Positions 1 to 8,753 of a stretch of DNA of 64,000 nucleotides are shown here, piece after piece. How positions within the stretch are numbered: position 1 is the first letter of the stretch; each line of letters begins with the position of its first letter. The stretch is taken from contig NZ_JAPCZG010000001.1 in assembly GCF_025938155.1 (NCBI RefSeq), positions 662,025 to 726,024 on the forward strand. Reading direction: 5' to 3'. A model generated the notes under the pieces. It worked only from the letters and a program-made list of their open reading frames with translations. It was not told the origin of the DNA and did no database searches. The DNA comes from Novosphingobium sp. KCTC 2891. Its GTDB lineage: Bacteria; Pseudomonadota; Alphaproteobacteria; Sphingomonadales; Sphingomonadaceae. Position numbers and translations under genes: made by a program.

Positions 1-585
1 CGCCCCGGCACGCAGGAACAGATGCTCGCGCTCTACCCGCAGGCGCAGGCGCTGTTCCGCGAGCGCTATGCCGATACGCTCGAGTCCGAGTTGATGGCCA
101 TCTGCGAGCAGCTCAATGATCTCGCCGGGGTCTACTTCACGCGCACCTCGCCCGACTACACCGTCACGCACGGCGATTATCGGCTCGACAACATGCTGTT
201 CGACGTGCGCGGCGGTTCCGATCCGATCGCGGTGGTGGACTGGCAGACGACCGGTGTCGGCTGCCCGATGCTGGACGTCGGCTATTTCATGGGCTGCGGC
301 ATCGGCAGCGCCCTGCGCCGGCCGCACGAGGAAGAACTGCTCGACCTCTACTGCGCCGAAATGACCCGGCGCGGCGTGCCGCTGACGCGCGACCAGATCT
401 GGGACCGTTACCGCCTCGGCGCGCTTCACGGCGTTTCGACCGCGGTGTTCAGCGCCGCTTTCGTCGTCCGCACCGATCGCGGCGACCAGAACTTCCTCTC
501 GATGGCTCGCAATTCCTGCGAACTGTGCCTCGATCATGACAGCATCGGCGCTCTCAAGCGCCTGACGGAGACTGTGCAATGCTGA
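1..585 (+). CDS. Aminoglycoside phosphotransferase (APH)-family kinase, 5'-truncated by window edge
   Basis: The frame is open from the first base, so only the C-terminal part (about 194 residues) is present. It carries the APH/choline-kinase catalytic loop HGDYRLDNMLFD (catalytic Asp at 175-177) followed by the metal-binding VVDWQTTGVGCPMLD segment and a helical C-terminal tail. Family members phosphorylate small-molecule hydroxyls in the cytoplasm, and the substrate cannot be told from sequence. The gene overlaps the next one by 7 bases (ATGCTGA), so the two are translationally coupled. The partner is AttH-like, and such kinase/AttH-like pairs sit in lipid or xenobiotic gene sets rather than resistance loci, so an antibiotic-resistance role is not favoured. 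Confidence 0.85.
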   Translation, partial: RPGTQEQMLALYPQAQALFRERYADTLESELMAICEQLNDLAGVYFTRTSPDYTVTHGDYRLDNMLFDVRGGSDPIAVVDWQTTGVGCPMLDVGYFMGCGIGSALRRPHEEELLDLYCAEMTRRGVPLTRDQIWDRYRLGALHGVSTAVFSAAFVVRTDRGDQNFLSMARNSCELCLDHDSIGALKRLTETVQC

Positions 586-1664
586 CCAAGGGTGACGATT
601 ATCCGCTGCACCAGACATCCGAGCCGATCGCCTATGCGGGCACGGACCGGAACTTCTACGATCGCTACTTCTTCAACGGCTACGCACCCGATGGCAGCGG
701 CTTCTTCGCTGTGGCCTTTGGCGTCTATCCCCATCTCAACGTGGCGGATGCCGCGTTCTGCGTGGTGCGCAACGGCAAGCAGTACAACCTCCACGCCTCG
801 CGCGAGCTGGGCATGGAGCGCATGGACCTTGTCGTCGGGCCGATCTCGATCGAGATCGTCGAACCGCTTCAGGAACTGGTCGTCCGCGCCGATGGCGAAG
901 GGATCAAGGCCGAAGTGCGCTTCAAGGGCCGGGCCTTCCCGATCGAGGAGCCGCGCTTCGTGTTCCGCAACGGGCCGCGCACTTTCATGGACTACACCCG
1001 CCTGACGCAGAACGGCCATTACACCGGCTGGATCGAGATCGACGGCGTGCGCGAGGAACTGGCCCCGGGCAGCGCGGGCACGCGCGACCGCAGCTGGGGC
1101 GTGCGCCCGATCGGTGCGCCCGATGCGCAGCCGCACGCGGGCAACCACGTGCCGTCGTTCTTCTGGCAGTGGACTCCGATCAACCTGCCTTCGCGCTCGG
1201 TATACTATCACATCAACGCCGACGTGAACGGCGGGGCATGGAACACCCGCGCTGCGATCGCGACCGATGGCGCCAATCACGATGGCCACTTCGAAACCCC
1301 GTCGGCAACGATGGTCTCGCCGATGCTTTCGGGCACGCGCTGGCCGGCCTCGGGCGATCTGACCATTCAGGCCGAGAATGGCCCGCTGACGCTCAGCTTC
1401 GAACCGCTCGTGCGGTTCCAGATGAAGGGGTTGGGCTATATGTCGCCCAAGTGGGCGCATGGCCTCTACCATGGGCCGCTGGAAGTCGAGCGCGAGGATT
1501 TCGATCTCGCCTCCATCGACCCGATGGCGATGGAAAACCTGCACGTCCAGATCGTCAGCAAGATCACCACGTCCGATGGCGAAGTCGGCACGGGCGTGTT
1601 CGAACAGCTCGTGATCGGGCCTTACAACCCCTGGAACCTCAAGGGCTTCGACGACGCGGGCTGA
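579..1664 (+). CDS. AttH/hydroxyneurosporene-synthase-like (DUF7064/7065-type) protein
   Basis: 361 residues with no signal peptide or membrane segment. Tryptophan- and glycine-rich beta-strand patterns (DRSWGVRPIG near residue 170, FFWQWTPINL near 193) resemble the double-lipocalin AttH/CrtC-like fold, where the DRSWG-type motif is typical. Homologues of this length are annotated as hypothetical or DUF7064/7065 proteins in sphingomonads and actinobacteria. The start ATG lies inside the end of the upstream kinase gene, so the two are probably one operon. No reaction can be assigned: CrtC-like members hydrate isoprenoids, but that is only a fold-level hint. The family call is from motif memory and is moderately sure. 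Confidence 0.6.
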   Translation: MLTKGDDYPLHQTSEPIAYAGTDRNFYDRYFFNGYAPDGSGFFAVAFGVYPHLNVADAAFCVVRNGKQYNLHASRELGMERMDLVVGPISIEIVEPLQELVVRADGEGIKAEVRFKGRAFPIEEPRFVFRNGPRTFMDYTRLTQNGHYTGWIEIDGVREELAPGSAGTRDRSWGVRPIGAPDAQPHAGNHVPSFFWQWTPINLPSRSVYYHINADVNGGAWNTRAAIATDGANHDGHFETPSATMVSPMLSGTRWPASGDLTIQAENGPLTLSFEPLVRFQMKGLGYMSPKWAHGLYHGPLEVEREDFDLASIDPMAMENLHVQIVSKITTSDGEVGTGVFEQLVIGPYNPWNLKGFDDAG

Positions 1665-1668
1665 TCGC

Positions 1669-2286
1669 TTGGCCCGCCGTCCGCCTCGTCGTCCGTCCCG
1701 CCGCGCGGCGCCGCGCTGGCCCTTCGCGCTCGTGACGGCGCTGGGGCTGGTGGCGGGCGCGGCGTCGGCAGGGTGGACAATGAAGCATGGGGGAGGCGCC
1801 GAGGAACATCGCGGGTGGCGCGGGAGCAGGGTGACCGGCTCGCCCGACGCCGATCCATGGACCCGCGCGCAAGTCGCGCTGACCGGGCTGTTGGCGCTGA
1901 ACCGTAGCCAGGCGATCTACTTCACCCGCAGCACCGACGATGCAGGCGCGCCCCTGCGCGAGGATTGCCGCTACAGGGTCAATGGCGGGCGGCTTCCGGG
2001 CAAGTGGTGGTCGGTGACGGTCTATGCCGCAGACGATTACCTTCCCCTCAACGATGACGATGCGCTGTCGTTCGATGCGACCGAGGTGCGCCCCGATGCC
2101 CGCGGGCAGTGGACGGCCACGCTGGCGCCCCAGCGGCCTGCGAAAGGCGCCTGGGCCTCGACCCGGCAAGCAGGCGCCTTCGACGTGACCTTGCGGATAT
2201 ACAACCCGTCGCCGCGCGCGCAGGCCGATTTCGGCACGATCCCGTTTCCCTCGGCGCAGCGGCTCGATTGCGGAGGGGCGGCATGA
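1669..2286 (+). CDS. DUF1214 domain-containing exported/membrane-anchored protein
   Basis: 205 residues from a TTG start 4 bases after the previous stop. An in-frame ATG at 1780 is an alternative, but it would cut the hydrophobic segment. The N-terminus is very Arg/Pro-rich, followed by a hydrophobic stretch (residues about 18-35), consistent with a signal anchor. The body has DUF1214 hallmarks: YFTRSTDDAG, CRYRVNGG, WWSVTVYAADDYL and an RIYNPS segment near the C-terminus. In many bacteria DUF1254 and DUF1214 are halves of one protein; here they are adjacent genes in the order 1214 then 1254. Function is unknown. Confidence 0.8.
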   Translation: MARRPPRRPSRRAAPRWPFALVTALGLVAGAASAGWTMKHGGGAEEHRGWRGSRVTGSPDADPWTRAQVALTGLLALNRSQAIYFTRSTDDAGAPLREDCRYRVNGGRLPGKWWSVTVYAADDYLPLNDDDALSFDATEVRPDARGQWTATLAPQRPAKGAWASTRQAGAFDVTLRIYNPSPRAQADFGTIPFPSAQRLDCGGAA

Positions 2287-2822
2287 GCCGGCGCCTCGCG
2301 CTCGCGCTCGTCTTCATCGCGGCGATGGTTGTCGGCCATGTCGGCACGATAGTGGCGGCGCCGCACGCGATCATGGCGGTGGCGATGAACCGGCTGTCGC
2401 AAAGCGGTGAGGCGGTCAACCGCTTCCACTTTGCCCGCCGCACCACCGCGCAGTCGCGCGCCATCGTGCGGCCGTCGCCCGATCTGGCCTATGCCAGCTG
2501 CGTCTATGATCTTGCCGACGGGCCGCTGCTCGTCACCGCCGCGCCGACGCCGGCGAAGGGCTATGTCTCGGTGTCGGTTTTTGCCGGGAACACCGATAAT
2601 ATCGGCGTGTTCGACAGCCTGCGCGCGCCGGAGGGCATTCGCTTCGTGCTGGCGCCGGCAGGGCAGGTGCCCGACCCGGCCAAAATGCCGACCGGGCTTC
2701 CGGTGCTCTATTCGCCCTCGCGCAAGGGCGTCATCCTCGACCGCCGGCTTGCGCCCACGGCCGAAGCCTTTGCCGTGGCGGACAAGGCGCGCCGCGAGGA
2801 CCGCTGCGCGCCTCTCCGATAA
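2283..2822 (+). CDS. DUF1254 domain-containing membrane protein
   Basis: 179 residues. The ATG overlaps the stop of the DUF1214 gene (ATGA), so translation is coupled. The N-terminus is a transmembrane or signal segment (RLALALVFIAAMVVGHVGTI). The rest matches a short DUF1254 domain: NRFHFARRTTAQSRAIVRPSPD, ASCVYDLADGPL and a VSVFAGNTDN segment. It is much shorter than full DUF1254-DUF1214 proteins (about 450 residues), fitting a two-gene version of that protein. Neither ligand nor reaction is known. It ends one base before the convergent ribH gene. Confidence 0.8.
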   Translation: MSRRLALALVFIAAMVVGHVGTIVAAPHAIMAVAMNRLSQSGEAVNRFHFARRTTAQSRAIVRPSPDLAYASCVYDLADGPLLVTAAPTPAKGYVSVSVFAGNTDNIGVFDSLRAPEGIRFVLAPAGQVPDPAKMPTGLPVLYSPSRKGVILDRRLAPTAEAFAVADKARREDRCAPLR

Positions 2823-2823
2823 A

Positions 2824-3243
2824 TCAGGCGTACTTCTCGCGCAGTGCCAGCAGCGCCATGGCGGCCTTCGCCGCTTCGCCGCCCTTGTCCTTCTGCGCCG
2901 GATCGGCACGGACGAGCGCCTGCGCCTCGTTCTCGACCGTCAGGATGCCGTTGCCGATGGCAAGGCCGTCCATGGTCAGCGCCATCACCCCGCGCGCGCT
3001 TTCGCCCGCGACGATTTCGAAGTGATAGGTTTCGCCCCGGATGACCACGCCGATCGCGACATAGCCGTCGAATTCTTCCGACTGGTCGGCCAGAGCGATC
3101 GCGCCGGGGATTTCCAGCGCGCCGGGCACGGTGATGACTTCGGCCTTGTGGCCGGCTTCCTTGAGCGCCGCCTTGGCGCCCGCGACGAGCATGTCGTTGA
3201 GGTGGTCGTAGAAGCGGGCTTCGACGATCAGGAACTTGGCCAT
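2824..3243 (-). CDS. ribH: 6,7-dimethyl-8-ribityllumazine synthase
   Basis: 139 residues, a usual RibH length. It condenses 5-amino-6-ribitylamino-uracil with 3,4-dihydroxy-2-butanone 4-phosphate, the penultimate riboflavin step. Visible family motifs are [12 protein letters not shown], the [23 protein letters not shown] active-site stretch with its His, and the late [12 protein letters not shown] region. It lies 8 bases downstream of the RibB-type gene on the same strand, so substrate-making and substrate-using enzymes are probably co-transcribed. The start is the ATG (complement of 3241-3243), which begins the conserved [13 protein letters not shown] strand. Confidence 0.97.
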   Translation of the reverse strand: MAKFLIVEARFYDHLNDMLVAGAKAALKEAGHKAEVITVPGALEIPGAIALADQSEEFDGYVAIGVVIRGETYHFEIVAGESARGVMALTMDGLAIGNGILTVENEAQALVRADPAQKDKGGEAAKAAMALLALREKYA

Positions 3244-3251
3244 GGTGAAGA

Positions 3252-4517
3252 TTACTCCGCGGGGATCGGCCGTTCGCCGACGATATTGAGGCCGTAGCCC
3301 TCGATGGCGATGACGTGGCGATGCGCGTTGGTCAGCAGGACCATTTCGTGGATGCCCAGGTCGGCAAGGATCTGTGCGCCGATGCCATAGTTGCGCAGGT
3401 CCATCTCGCCGCCCGGCTGGCCGCCGCGTGCCGGATCGGCGTCGGCCTGCCGGAACAGCAGCACGATCACGCCGCTGCCTTCCTTGCCGATTTCGGCCAT
3501 CGCGCGCTGCAACGTGCGCTTGCGCGGACCGGGCGCGCCCATGATGTCGTAGAAGGGCGAAAGCTGGTGGACGCGGGTGAGGGTGGGCTTGTCGGGCACG
3601 ATCTGGCCCTTCATCAGCACCATGCTGTCCGACCCGTCGATCTTGTTGCGATAGGTCAGCAGGCGCCAGTCGCCACCATAGTCGGATGTGAACGCAATGT
3701 CGTTCACGCGTTCCACAAGGTGGTCGTGGCGGCGGCGATATTCGATCAGGTCGCGGATCGTGCCCATCTTCAACCCGTGGCGACGGGCGAAGGGAATCAG
3801 ATCGTCGAGACGCGCCATGGTCCCGTCGTCCTTCATGATCTCGCAGATCACGCCAGAGGGATTGAGGCCCGCCAGGCGCGAGATGTCGACTGCGGCTTCG
3901 GTGTGGCCGGCGCGGACCAGCACCCCGCCGTCGCGGGCGATCAGCGGGAAGACGTGGCCGGGGGTGACGATGTCGGCCTTGGACTTGGAAGCGTCGATGG
4001 CGACCGCGACGGTGCGCGCCCGGTCGGCGGCGGAGATCCCGGTGGTGACGCCTTCGAGCGCCTCGATCGAGACGGTGAACGCGGTTTCGTGCCGGGTTCC
4101 GTTGTTCCGGCTCATCAGTTCGAGGCCCAATTGCTCGACTCGCGGGCGGGTAAGCGTGAGGCAGATCAGGCCGCGGCCATGCGTCGCCATGAAGTTGATC
4201 GCGTCGGGCGTCGCCATCTGCGCGGGGATCACGAGGTCGCCCTCGTTCTCGCGGTCCTCGTCGTCGACCAGGATGAACATCCGGCCGTTGCGGGCCTCGT
4301 CGATGATCTCCTCGATCGGTACGAGCGCGGGCGCTTCGTCGCCTTCGCTGAGCACGCGCTCGAGCTTGGCGAGCGTGTCCGCCGTGGGATTCCACGTCGG
4401 CTGCGTCAGGTCGCGCAGGGTGTTGGCATGGAGGCCGGCGGCACGCGCAAGGCCCGAGCGGGACATTCCGCCATCGACGACGAGTCGGCGGATGCGATCG
4501 ATGAGGTCACTAGACAT
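3252..4517 (-). CDS. ribB: HTH-RibB-RibX fusion: 3,4-dihydroxy-2-butanone 4-phosphate synthase with degenerate GTP cyclohydrolase II domain
   Basis: 421 residues in three parts. Residues about 1-55 look like a small XRE-type helix-turn-helix ([22 protein letters not shown]). Residues about 65-270 are a complete DHBP synthase with [11 protein letters not shown] and the [16 protein letters not shown] motif. The remainder resembles GTP cyclohydrolase II, but the zinc site (normally three Cys in ECxTGD...RCDC) is replaced by [20 protein letters not shown] with no Cys. So RibB activity should be intact and GTP cyclohydrolase II activity lost, as known for RibBX proteins; a separate RibA would be needed elsewhere. 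The HTH could autoregulate through the operator-like repeats just upstream. Confidence 0.93.
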   Translation of the reverse strand: MSSDLIDRIRRLVVDGGMSRSGLARAAGLHANTLRDLTQPTWNPTADTLAKLERVLSEGDEAPALVPIEEIIDEARNGRMFILVDDEDRENEGDLVIPAQMATPDAINFMATHGRGLICLTLTRPRVEQLGLELMSRNNGTRHETAFTVSIEALEGVTTGISAADRARTVAVAIDASKSKADIVTPGHVFPLIARDGGVLVRAGHTEAAVDISRLAGLNPSGVICEIMKDDGTMARLDDLIPFARRHGLKMGTIRDLIEYRRRHDHLVERVNDIAFTSDYGGDWRLLTYRNKIDGSDSMVLMKGQIVPDKPTLTRVHQLSPFYDIMGAPGPRKRTLQRAMAEIGKEGSGVIVLLFRQADADPARGGQPGGEMDLRNYGIGAQILADLGIHEMVLLTNAHRHVIAIEGYGLNIVGERPIPAE

Positions 4518-4522
4518 GGCAT

Positions 4523-4581
4523 TGTGATTTCACACCCTGATGTGATTTGCAAGGGGGCTTCATTCACATTGGAATCACATT
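4523..4581. promoter_or_regulatory. Operator-like array of TGTGATT/AATCACA elements upstream of ribB
   Basis: Directly upstream of the ribB start there is a perfect inverted repeat TGTGA-TT-TCACA (4523-4534), then TGTGATT (4541-4547), TCACATT (4564-4570) and AATCACATT (4573-4581). That is five half-sites in under 60 bases. The pattern looks like a binding array for an HTH protein, and the adjacent RibB fusion carries one. That they interact is inference. Confidence 0.5.
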
Positions 4582-4680
4582 CCCTGCACTGTCAGTGAAT
4601 TGCTGCAAGTGCGTGTGGTGGCCCATTCACCACAATTCACCAAGTTGTTCCAACGGAACGGTGCCGTGTTAATTATTCGG

Positions 4681-4707
4681 TTGACAAGGAGGGGCTCAAG
4701 CTATGTC
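4681..4707 (+). promoter_or_regulatory. Possible sigma-70-type promoter of the TonB-dependent receptor gene
   Basis: TTGACA at 4681-4686 and TATGTC at 4702-4707 are separated by 15 bases, in an AT-rich patch about 60 bases before the receptor start. The spacing is slightly short, so this is only a plausible promoter. Confidence 0.35.
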
Positions 4708-4764
4708 TTCGAGGTCAGGAGACCCGCCAAAAAGACGGGCTCCGCTGGAGAGAGAGGTCTGAAT

Positions 4765-7716
4765 ATGAGGGGCAAACTTACCCTGTTGGCAGGCGTGTGC
4801 GCTGTTGCCATTACCACCCCGTCCTTTGCACAAGCGGCTCAGGCCGGTTCGTCGGGCGTCGAGGAAATCATCGTTACTGCGCAGCGTCAGTCGCAGCGCC
4901 TTCAGGACGTTCCCATCGCGGTCAGCGCGTTCACGGCTGAAAACCTGGACAAGCAGCAGATCAAGAACACCAGCGATCTCCAGCTGACGCTGCCGAACGT
5001 CACGTTCACCAAGACGAACTTCTCGTCCGCCTCGTTCACCATCCGTGGCATCGGCGACCTTTGCGTGGGCGTGACCTGCGACAGCGCCACCGCCATCCAC
5101 ATGAACGACGCGCCTCTCGGTGGGGCTACGCGCCTGTTCGAAGGCGAGTTCTACGATCTCGCCCAGATCGAAGTGCTGCGTGGTCCGCAGGGCACCCTGT
5201 TCGGCCGTAACGCCACCTCGGGCGTGGTGAACTTCCGCACCGCCAAGCCTGACCTCAACAAGTTCGGCGCCAATGGCGAAGCCGAATACGGCAACTACAA
5301 CTCGATCAAGGTCAAGGGCGCGATCAACGTTCCGCTGGCCGAGAACTTCGGCGTCCGTCTGGCCGGTTTCTACCTGAACCGTGACGGCTATACCAAGAAC
5401 CTCTACGACAACAGCCGTATCGACGGTCGTGACATGTTCGGCCTTCGCGGGTCGGTTACCTGGGAGCCTAGCCCCAACACCACGATCGACTTCATGGCGC
5501 AGTACTTCAAGGAGAACGACAATCGTCTCCGCATCCAGAAGCAGCTGTGCGATACGGATCCGACCGGTATCCTGGGCTGCCTCAACACCTCGTACGGCTA
5601 TGGCACGACCAATGCCAATTCGACTGCTGGTTCGATCCTGATCTCGAAGCAGTTCCTTGCGCTCAACGGTTTGGGGGCATTGGGCTTCGGTTTGACGGAT
5701 GTGTACGGTCCGAATATTTATGCAAATGCGGTCAATCCCAAGGACCCGCGCGAAGTCAACACCGACTTCAATCCCTATTACAAGGCCGAGGAAATTATCC
5801 TCCAGGGCCGCATCAATCAAAAGCTTGGTGACAAGTTCAATCTGCGCGTCACGGGCCAGTACACCCACGTCAAGAACGACTCCGGTCAAGACTACAACCT
5901 CAGCGTGGGCGATTCTTCGGTCTATGCGGCAGGCTTGGCCAACTTCGAAGCGGCTGCGCTTGGTGCGTACGACGGCTTCCTTCCCGGTTTCTCCAATTAC
6001 GTGAAGCCGGCGTACAATGCACTGCTGCCCAATGGCCTTGCAGGTGGGACCTACTGCACCTCGACTGGCGATTTCAGCAACACCGGTGTCTTTGGCGGTC
6101 ATGCGCTCTGCGCCCCGACCCCCGAGGATTTCGACCGTTCCACTCTCAATACCTCGCAGTGGTCGGCCGAAGCCGTGCTGTCTTCGGATTTGGACGGTCC
6201 GTTCAACTTCCTGATCGGTGGCATCTATGCCCAGGCGCACGTCACCGATGCGAGCTACTTCGTCAACTCGTTCCAGCTTGACTATGCCAGCGCGCTGCTC
6301 GGGGCTGCCACCGCGTACTTCGGCGGTCTGCCGCCCTCGTACCTTGGCTCGCCGAACTTCCACTCGGATTCGACCGATTTGCGAGTCAAGAGCTATGGCC
6401 TCTTTGGTGAAGGCTATTTCAAGTTCGACGACAAGTTGAAGCTGACGGTTGGTCTGCGGCTCAACCACGACGACAAGAAGAACCGCGCGGCCACCACTCT
6501 GCTCAGCGCGCTGGTCCCGTACGGCACCGACAACTTCGACAATTCGCCTTACGTCGGCTCGTTTGACGGCGATCCGTCCGCTTCGAACCCGGGCGTCCAG
6601 CGTTGGCAGGACCGTCAGGTCAAGTTCACGCGTCTGACTGGCCGTGCGGTGCTCGACTACCAGGTCACGCCTGACAACCTGCTCTATGCATCGTACTCGC
6701 GCGGCTACAAGTCGGGCGGTATCAACCCGCCGCTTTCGGCCGAAGTCGCCGCGCAGGTGCCTGAAACGTTCGCGCCGGAAAGCGTCAATGCTTTCGAAAT
6801 CGGTTCGAAGAATACCTTCGCCAATGGCGCGATGCAGCTGAACCTGACGGCGTTCTACTACCAGTACAAGCAGCTGCAGCTGTCGCGCATCGTCAACCGT
6901 ACGTCGGTCAATGACAATATCGATGCCAACATCTATGGTCTGGAAGCGGAAGCCATATTCCGTCCCAGCCGTGACGTGACCATCAACGCGAACTTCAGCT
7001 ACCTGAAGTCCAAGGTTACCACCGACAAGCCGATCGCGAACTCGCGCGATTATGGTGGCGGTCGTTCCGACGCCGTGATCATCAAGGATCTGACCAACGC
7101 CGCCAACTGCGCTGTTGCGTCGAAGTCGGGCAATGCAGCGAACACCAACGCCTTCGTCAACGCGATCAATGACGGCATCAACGCTGCCAAGGGCACGGAC
7201 CTGCAGCACACCACGACGTTCCCGGGCAACAGCGGTATCGCTTCGACCGGTGCGTTCTCGGTGTGTAGTGCAATCGGCGCAGCAGTCGGTGCCGCTGAAA
7301 AGGCCAGCCCCGATACCAATGATATCGTGTTTTATGGCTCGGGCGTTCCGAGCAGCGTGAAGGGCAACAAGTTGCCTGGCGCTCCGACGATCAAGTTCTC
7401 GGTCGGCGCGCAGTACGATATCCACATCGGCGATCTGACCCTGACGCCGCGTGCGGACCTTGCCTTCACCGGTGAATCGTACGGCAACATCTTCAACGGC
7501 AACGTCAACAAGGTTCCGGCCTTCACCCAGGTGAATGCCCAGATCCAGCTTGATGGCCCGGAGAGGAAGTGGTTCATCCGTGGCTTCGTCCAGAACATCA
7601 CCAACAGCAATTCGATCACGGGTCTCTACGTGACCGACCAGTCGTCGGGTCTGTTCACCAACATCTTCACGCTGGAACCGCGCCGCTACGGCGTGGCCGC
7701 GGGCTTCAAGTTCTGA
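4765..7716 (+). CDS. TonB-dependent outer-membrane receptor
   Basis: 983 residues. The start chosen is the ATG at 4765, preceded by GGAGAGAGAGG and giving a clean signal peptide (MRGKLTLLAGVCAVAITTPSFAQA); an upstream in-frame extension is not convincing. A TonB-box-like segment (VEEIIVTAQRQSQRLQDVPIAV) precedes the plug (DLQLTLPNVTF, RGIGD, EVLRGPQGTLFGRNATSGVVN). The barrel ends in a terminal Phe (RRYGVAAGFKF). It belongs to the large receptors abundant in sphingomonads that import glycans, siderophores or aromatic compounds; the ligand is not identifiable. Two Cys pairs (DLCVGVTCD; QLCDTDPTGILGC) could form disulfides. It is a single-gene unit with its own terminator. Confidence 0.95.
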   Translation: MRGKLTLLAGVCAVAITTPSFAQAAQAGSSGVEEIIVTAQRQSQRLQDVPIAVSAFTAENLDKQQIKNTSDLQLTLPNVTFTKTNFSSASFTIRGIGDLCVGVTCDSATAIHMNDAPLGGATRLFEGEFYDLAQIEVLRGPQGTLFGRNATSGVVNFRTAKPDLNKFGANGEAEYGNYNSIKVKGAINVPLAENFGVRLAGFYLNRDGYTKNLYDNSRIDGRDMFGLRGSVTWEPSPNTTIDFMAQYFKENDNRLRIQKQLCDTDPTGILGCLNTSYGYGTTNANSTAGSILISKQFLALNGLGALGFGLTDVYGPNIYANAVNPKDPREVNTDFNPYYKAEEIILQGRINQKLGDKFNLRVTGQYTHVKNDSGQDYNLSVGDSSVYAAGLANFEAAALGAYDGFLPGFSNYVKPAYNALLPNGLAGGTYCTSTGDFSNTGVFGGHALCAPTPEDFDRSTLNTSQWSAEAVLSSDLDGPFNFLIGGIYAQAHVTDASYFVNSFQLDYASALLGAATAYFGGLPPSYLGSPNFHSDSTDLRVKSYGLFGEGYFKFDDKLKLTVGLRLNHDDKKNRAATTLLSALVPYGTDNFDNSPYVGSFDGDPSASNPGVQRWQDRQVKFTRLTGRAVLDYQVTPDNLLYASYSRGYKSGGINPPLSAEVAAQVPETFAPESVNAFEIGSKNTFANGAMQLNLTAFYYQYKQLQLSRIVNRTSVNDNIDANIYGLEAEAIFRPSRDVTINANFSYLKSKVTTDKPIANSRDYGGGRSDAVIIKDLTNAANCAVASKSGNAANTNAFVNAINDGINAAKGTDLQHTTTFPGNSGIASTGAFSVCSAIGAAVGAAEKASPDTNDIVFYGSGVPSSVKGNKLPGAPTIKFSVGAQYDIHIGDLTLTPRADLAFTGESYGNIFNGNVNKVPAFTQVNAQIQLDGPERKWFIRGFVQNITNSNSITGLYVTDQSSGLFTNIFTLEPRRYGVAAGFKF

Positions 7717-7772
7717 AGGTGAAGGCCAACGCATAACAGGGGCCGGTCCTTCGAGGACCGGAAACAGACTGG

Positions 7773-7804
7773 GCGCCGGAGGGAAACCTCCGGCGCTTTC
7801 TTCT
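7773..7804 (+). terminator. Rho-independent terminator after the TonB receptor
   Basis: A perfect 10-bp stem GCGCCGGAGG / CCTCCGGCGC with a GAAA tetraloop (7773-7796) is followed by TTTCTTCTTT. A second hairpin, CCGGTCC-TTCGA-GGACCGG, precedes it at 7743-7761. Confidence 0.9.
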
Positions 7805-8024
7805 TTCGGGGGCAGGGGCGGGGTTGCCTTGTGCGCGCAGAGCTTCGCTTCGCTTATCCCCGCCTGCCGGAAGGGTGCGCGGCACGGCCGTGAGCGGGTC
7901 CTGGGGCAGACCCTGAACGAACGGGGATGGCCGTGGGGGCAAACGGCCGGGGGTATCGCAGGCTCATCCGCAAGCGATGCCCCGGCATTGTGCCGGGCGC
8001 TTGTGCCGCGCCCGGCCTTCCACC
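7805..8024. other. Intergenic region without a recognised gene
   Basis: GC-rich sequence between the receptor terminator and the convergent monooxygenase gene. The only structure noticed is a short hairpin CCCGGCA/TGCCGGG at 7981-7997. No convincing reading frame was seen. Confidence 0.6.
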
Positions 8025-8366
8025 TCAGTCGAATGCGGCGCGCGGCACGCCTGATCCATCATAGACTGGCGCCTTGCGCGCCACGGCGTACTTGTTGACC
8101 TCGGCGCCGGTCATCCCGGCTTCGGCCAGATATCCCGACATGGCCCGATACAGCGGCCCTTCGAGGTGTGCGGCGAGATCGGCGACCGTCTCCCACTCCT
8201 CAAAAACCCACACGCGGTGCGTCTGCACCGGATCGGCGGTCCACACATAGTGGACGCAGCCCTGCTCGTCATAGGTCGGTGCGATATGCTGCGTCGCGCC
8301 GCGCACGATTGCTGCGGCATCCTTGCCGTCGAAGTCGATCCAGCCCCACAACGTGATTCGGTCCAT
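8025..8366 (-). CDS. Antibiotic-biosynthesis-monooxygenase (ABM)-family protein
   Basis: 113 residues, starting at the ATG preceded by CAGGAGAAGCAC. It has the ferredoxin-like ABM pattern: an initial strand (DRITLWGWIDF), a central YVWTADPVQTHRVWVFEEWE segment and HLEGPLYRAM. Small dimeric proteins of this family include quinol monooxygenases and heme-degrading enzymes, and also members with no known reaction. No specific substrate can be read here. It stands alone, transcribed away from the tRNA-Lys genes. Confidence 0.75.
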   Translation of the reverse strand: MDRITLWGWIDFDGKDAAAIVRGATQHIAPTYDEQGCVHYVWTADPVQTHRVWVFEEWETVADLAAHLEGPLYRAMSGYLAEAGMTGAEVNKYAVARKAPVYDGSGVPRAAFD

Positions 8367-8480
8367 GTGCTTCTCCTGCCTTTGTCTGATGAGCCAAAGG
8401 CATAGGCGCGGCAAAGCGCAGGGCAACAGCGCTTTTGCGCAGGCCCGCCGGTGGGGAAGGGCGTGTGAAGGAAAAGGCGG

Positions 8481-8556
<76 letters not shown>

Positions 8557-8595
8557 GTTCCCGTACCGGGATGCTCCCTCGAAGGGGAGAAGGGA

Positions 8596-8671
<76 letters not shown>

Positions 8672-8753
8672 ATTCCCGTGCCGGCGTTGGTGCGCCGGGG
8701 AGCCGCCCCCATAACGTTTCTGACGGCCCTGCCAAGAGGAAAATTTCAGATTC

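Noticed and set aside
1..585. Aminoglycoside resistance gene
   Set aside because: The APH-like fold is shared by many metabolic kinases; context with an AttH-like gene and no mobile elements does not support resistance.
4518..4764. FMN riboswitch upstream of the riboflavin genes
   Set aside because: No conserved RFN-element blocks were seen; the region is dominated by short TGTGATT-type repeats instead.
4696..7734. A very long open frame on the minus strand opposite the TonB receptor (about 1000 codons)
   Set aside because: It is the antisense shadow of a clear receptor gene in GC-rich DNA; the translation is low-complexity (Val/Arg/Glu/Asp-rich) with no domain.
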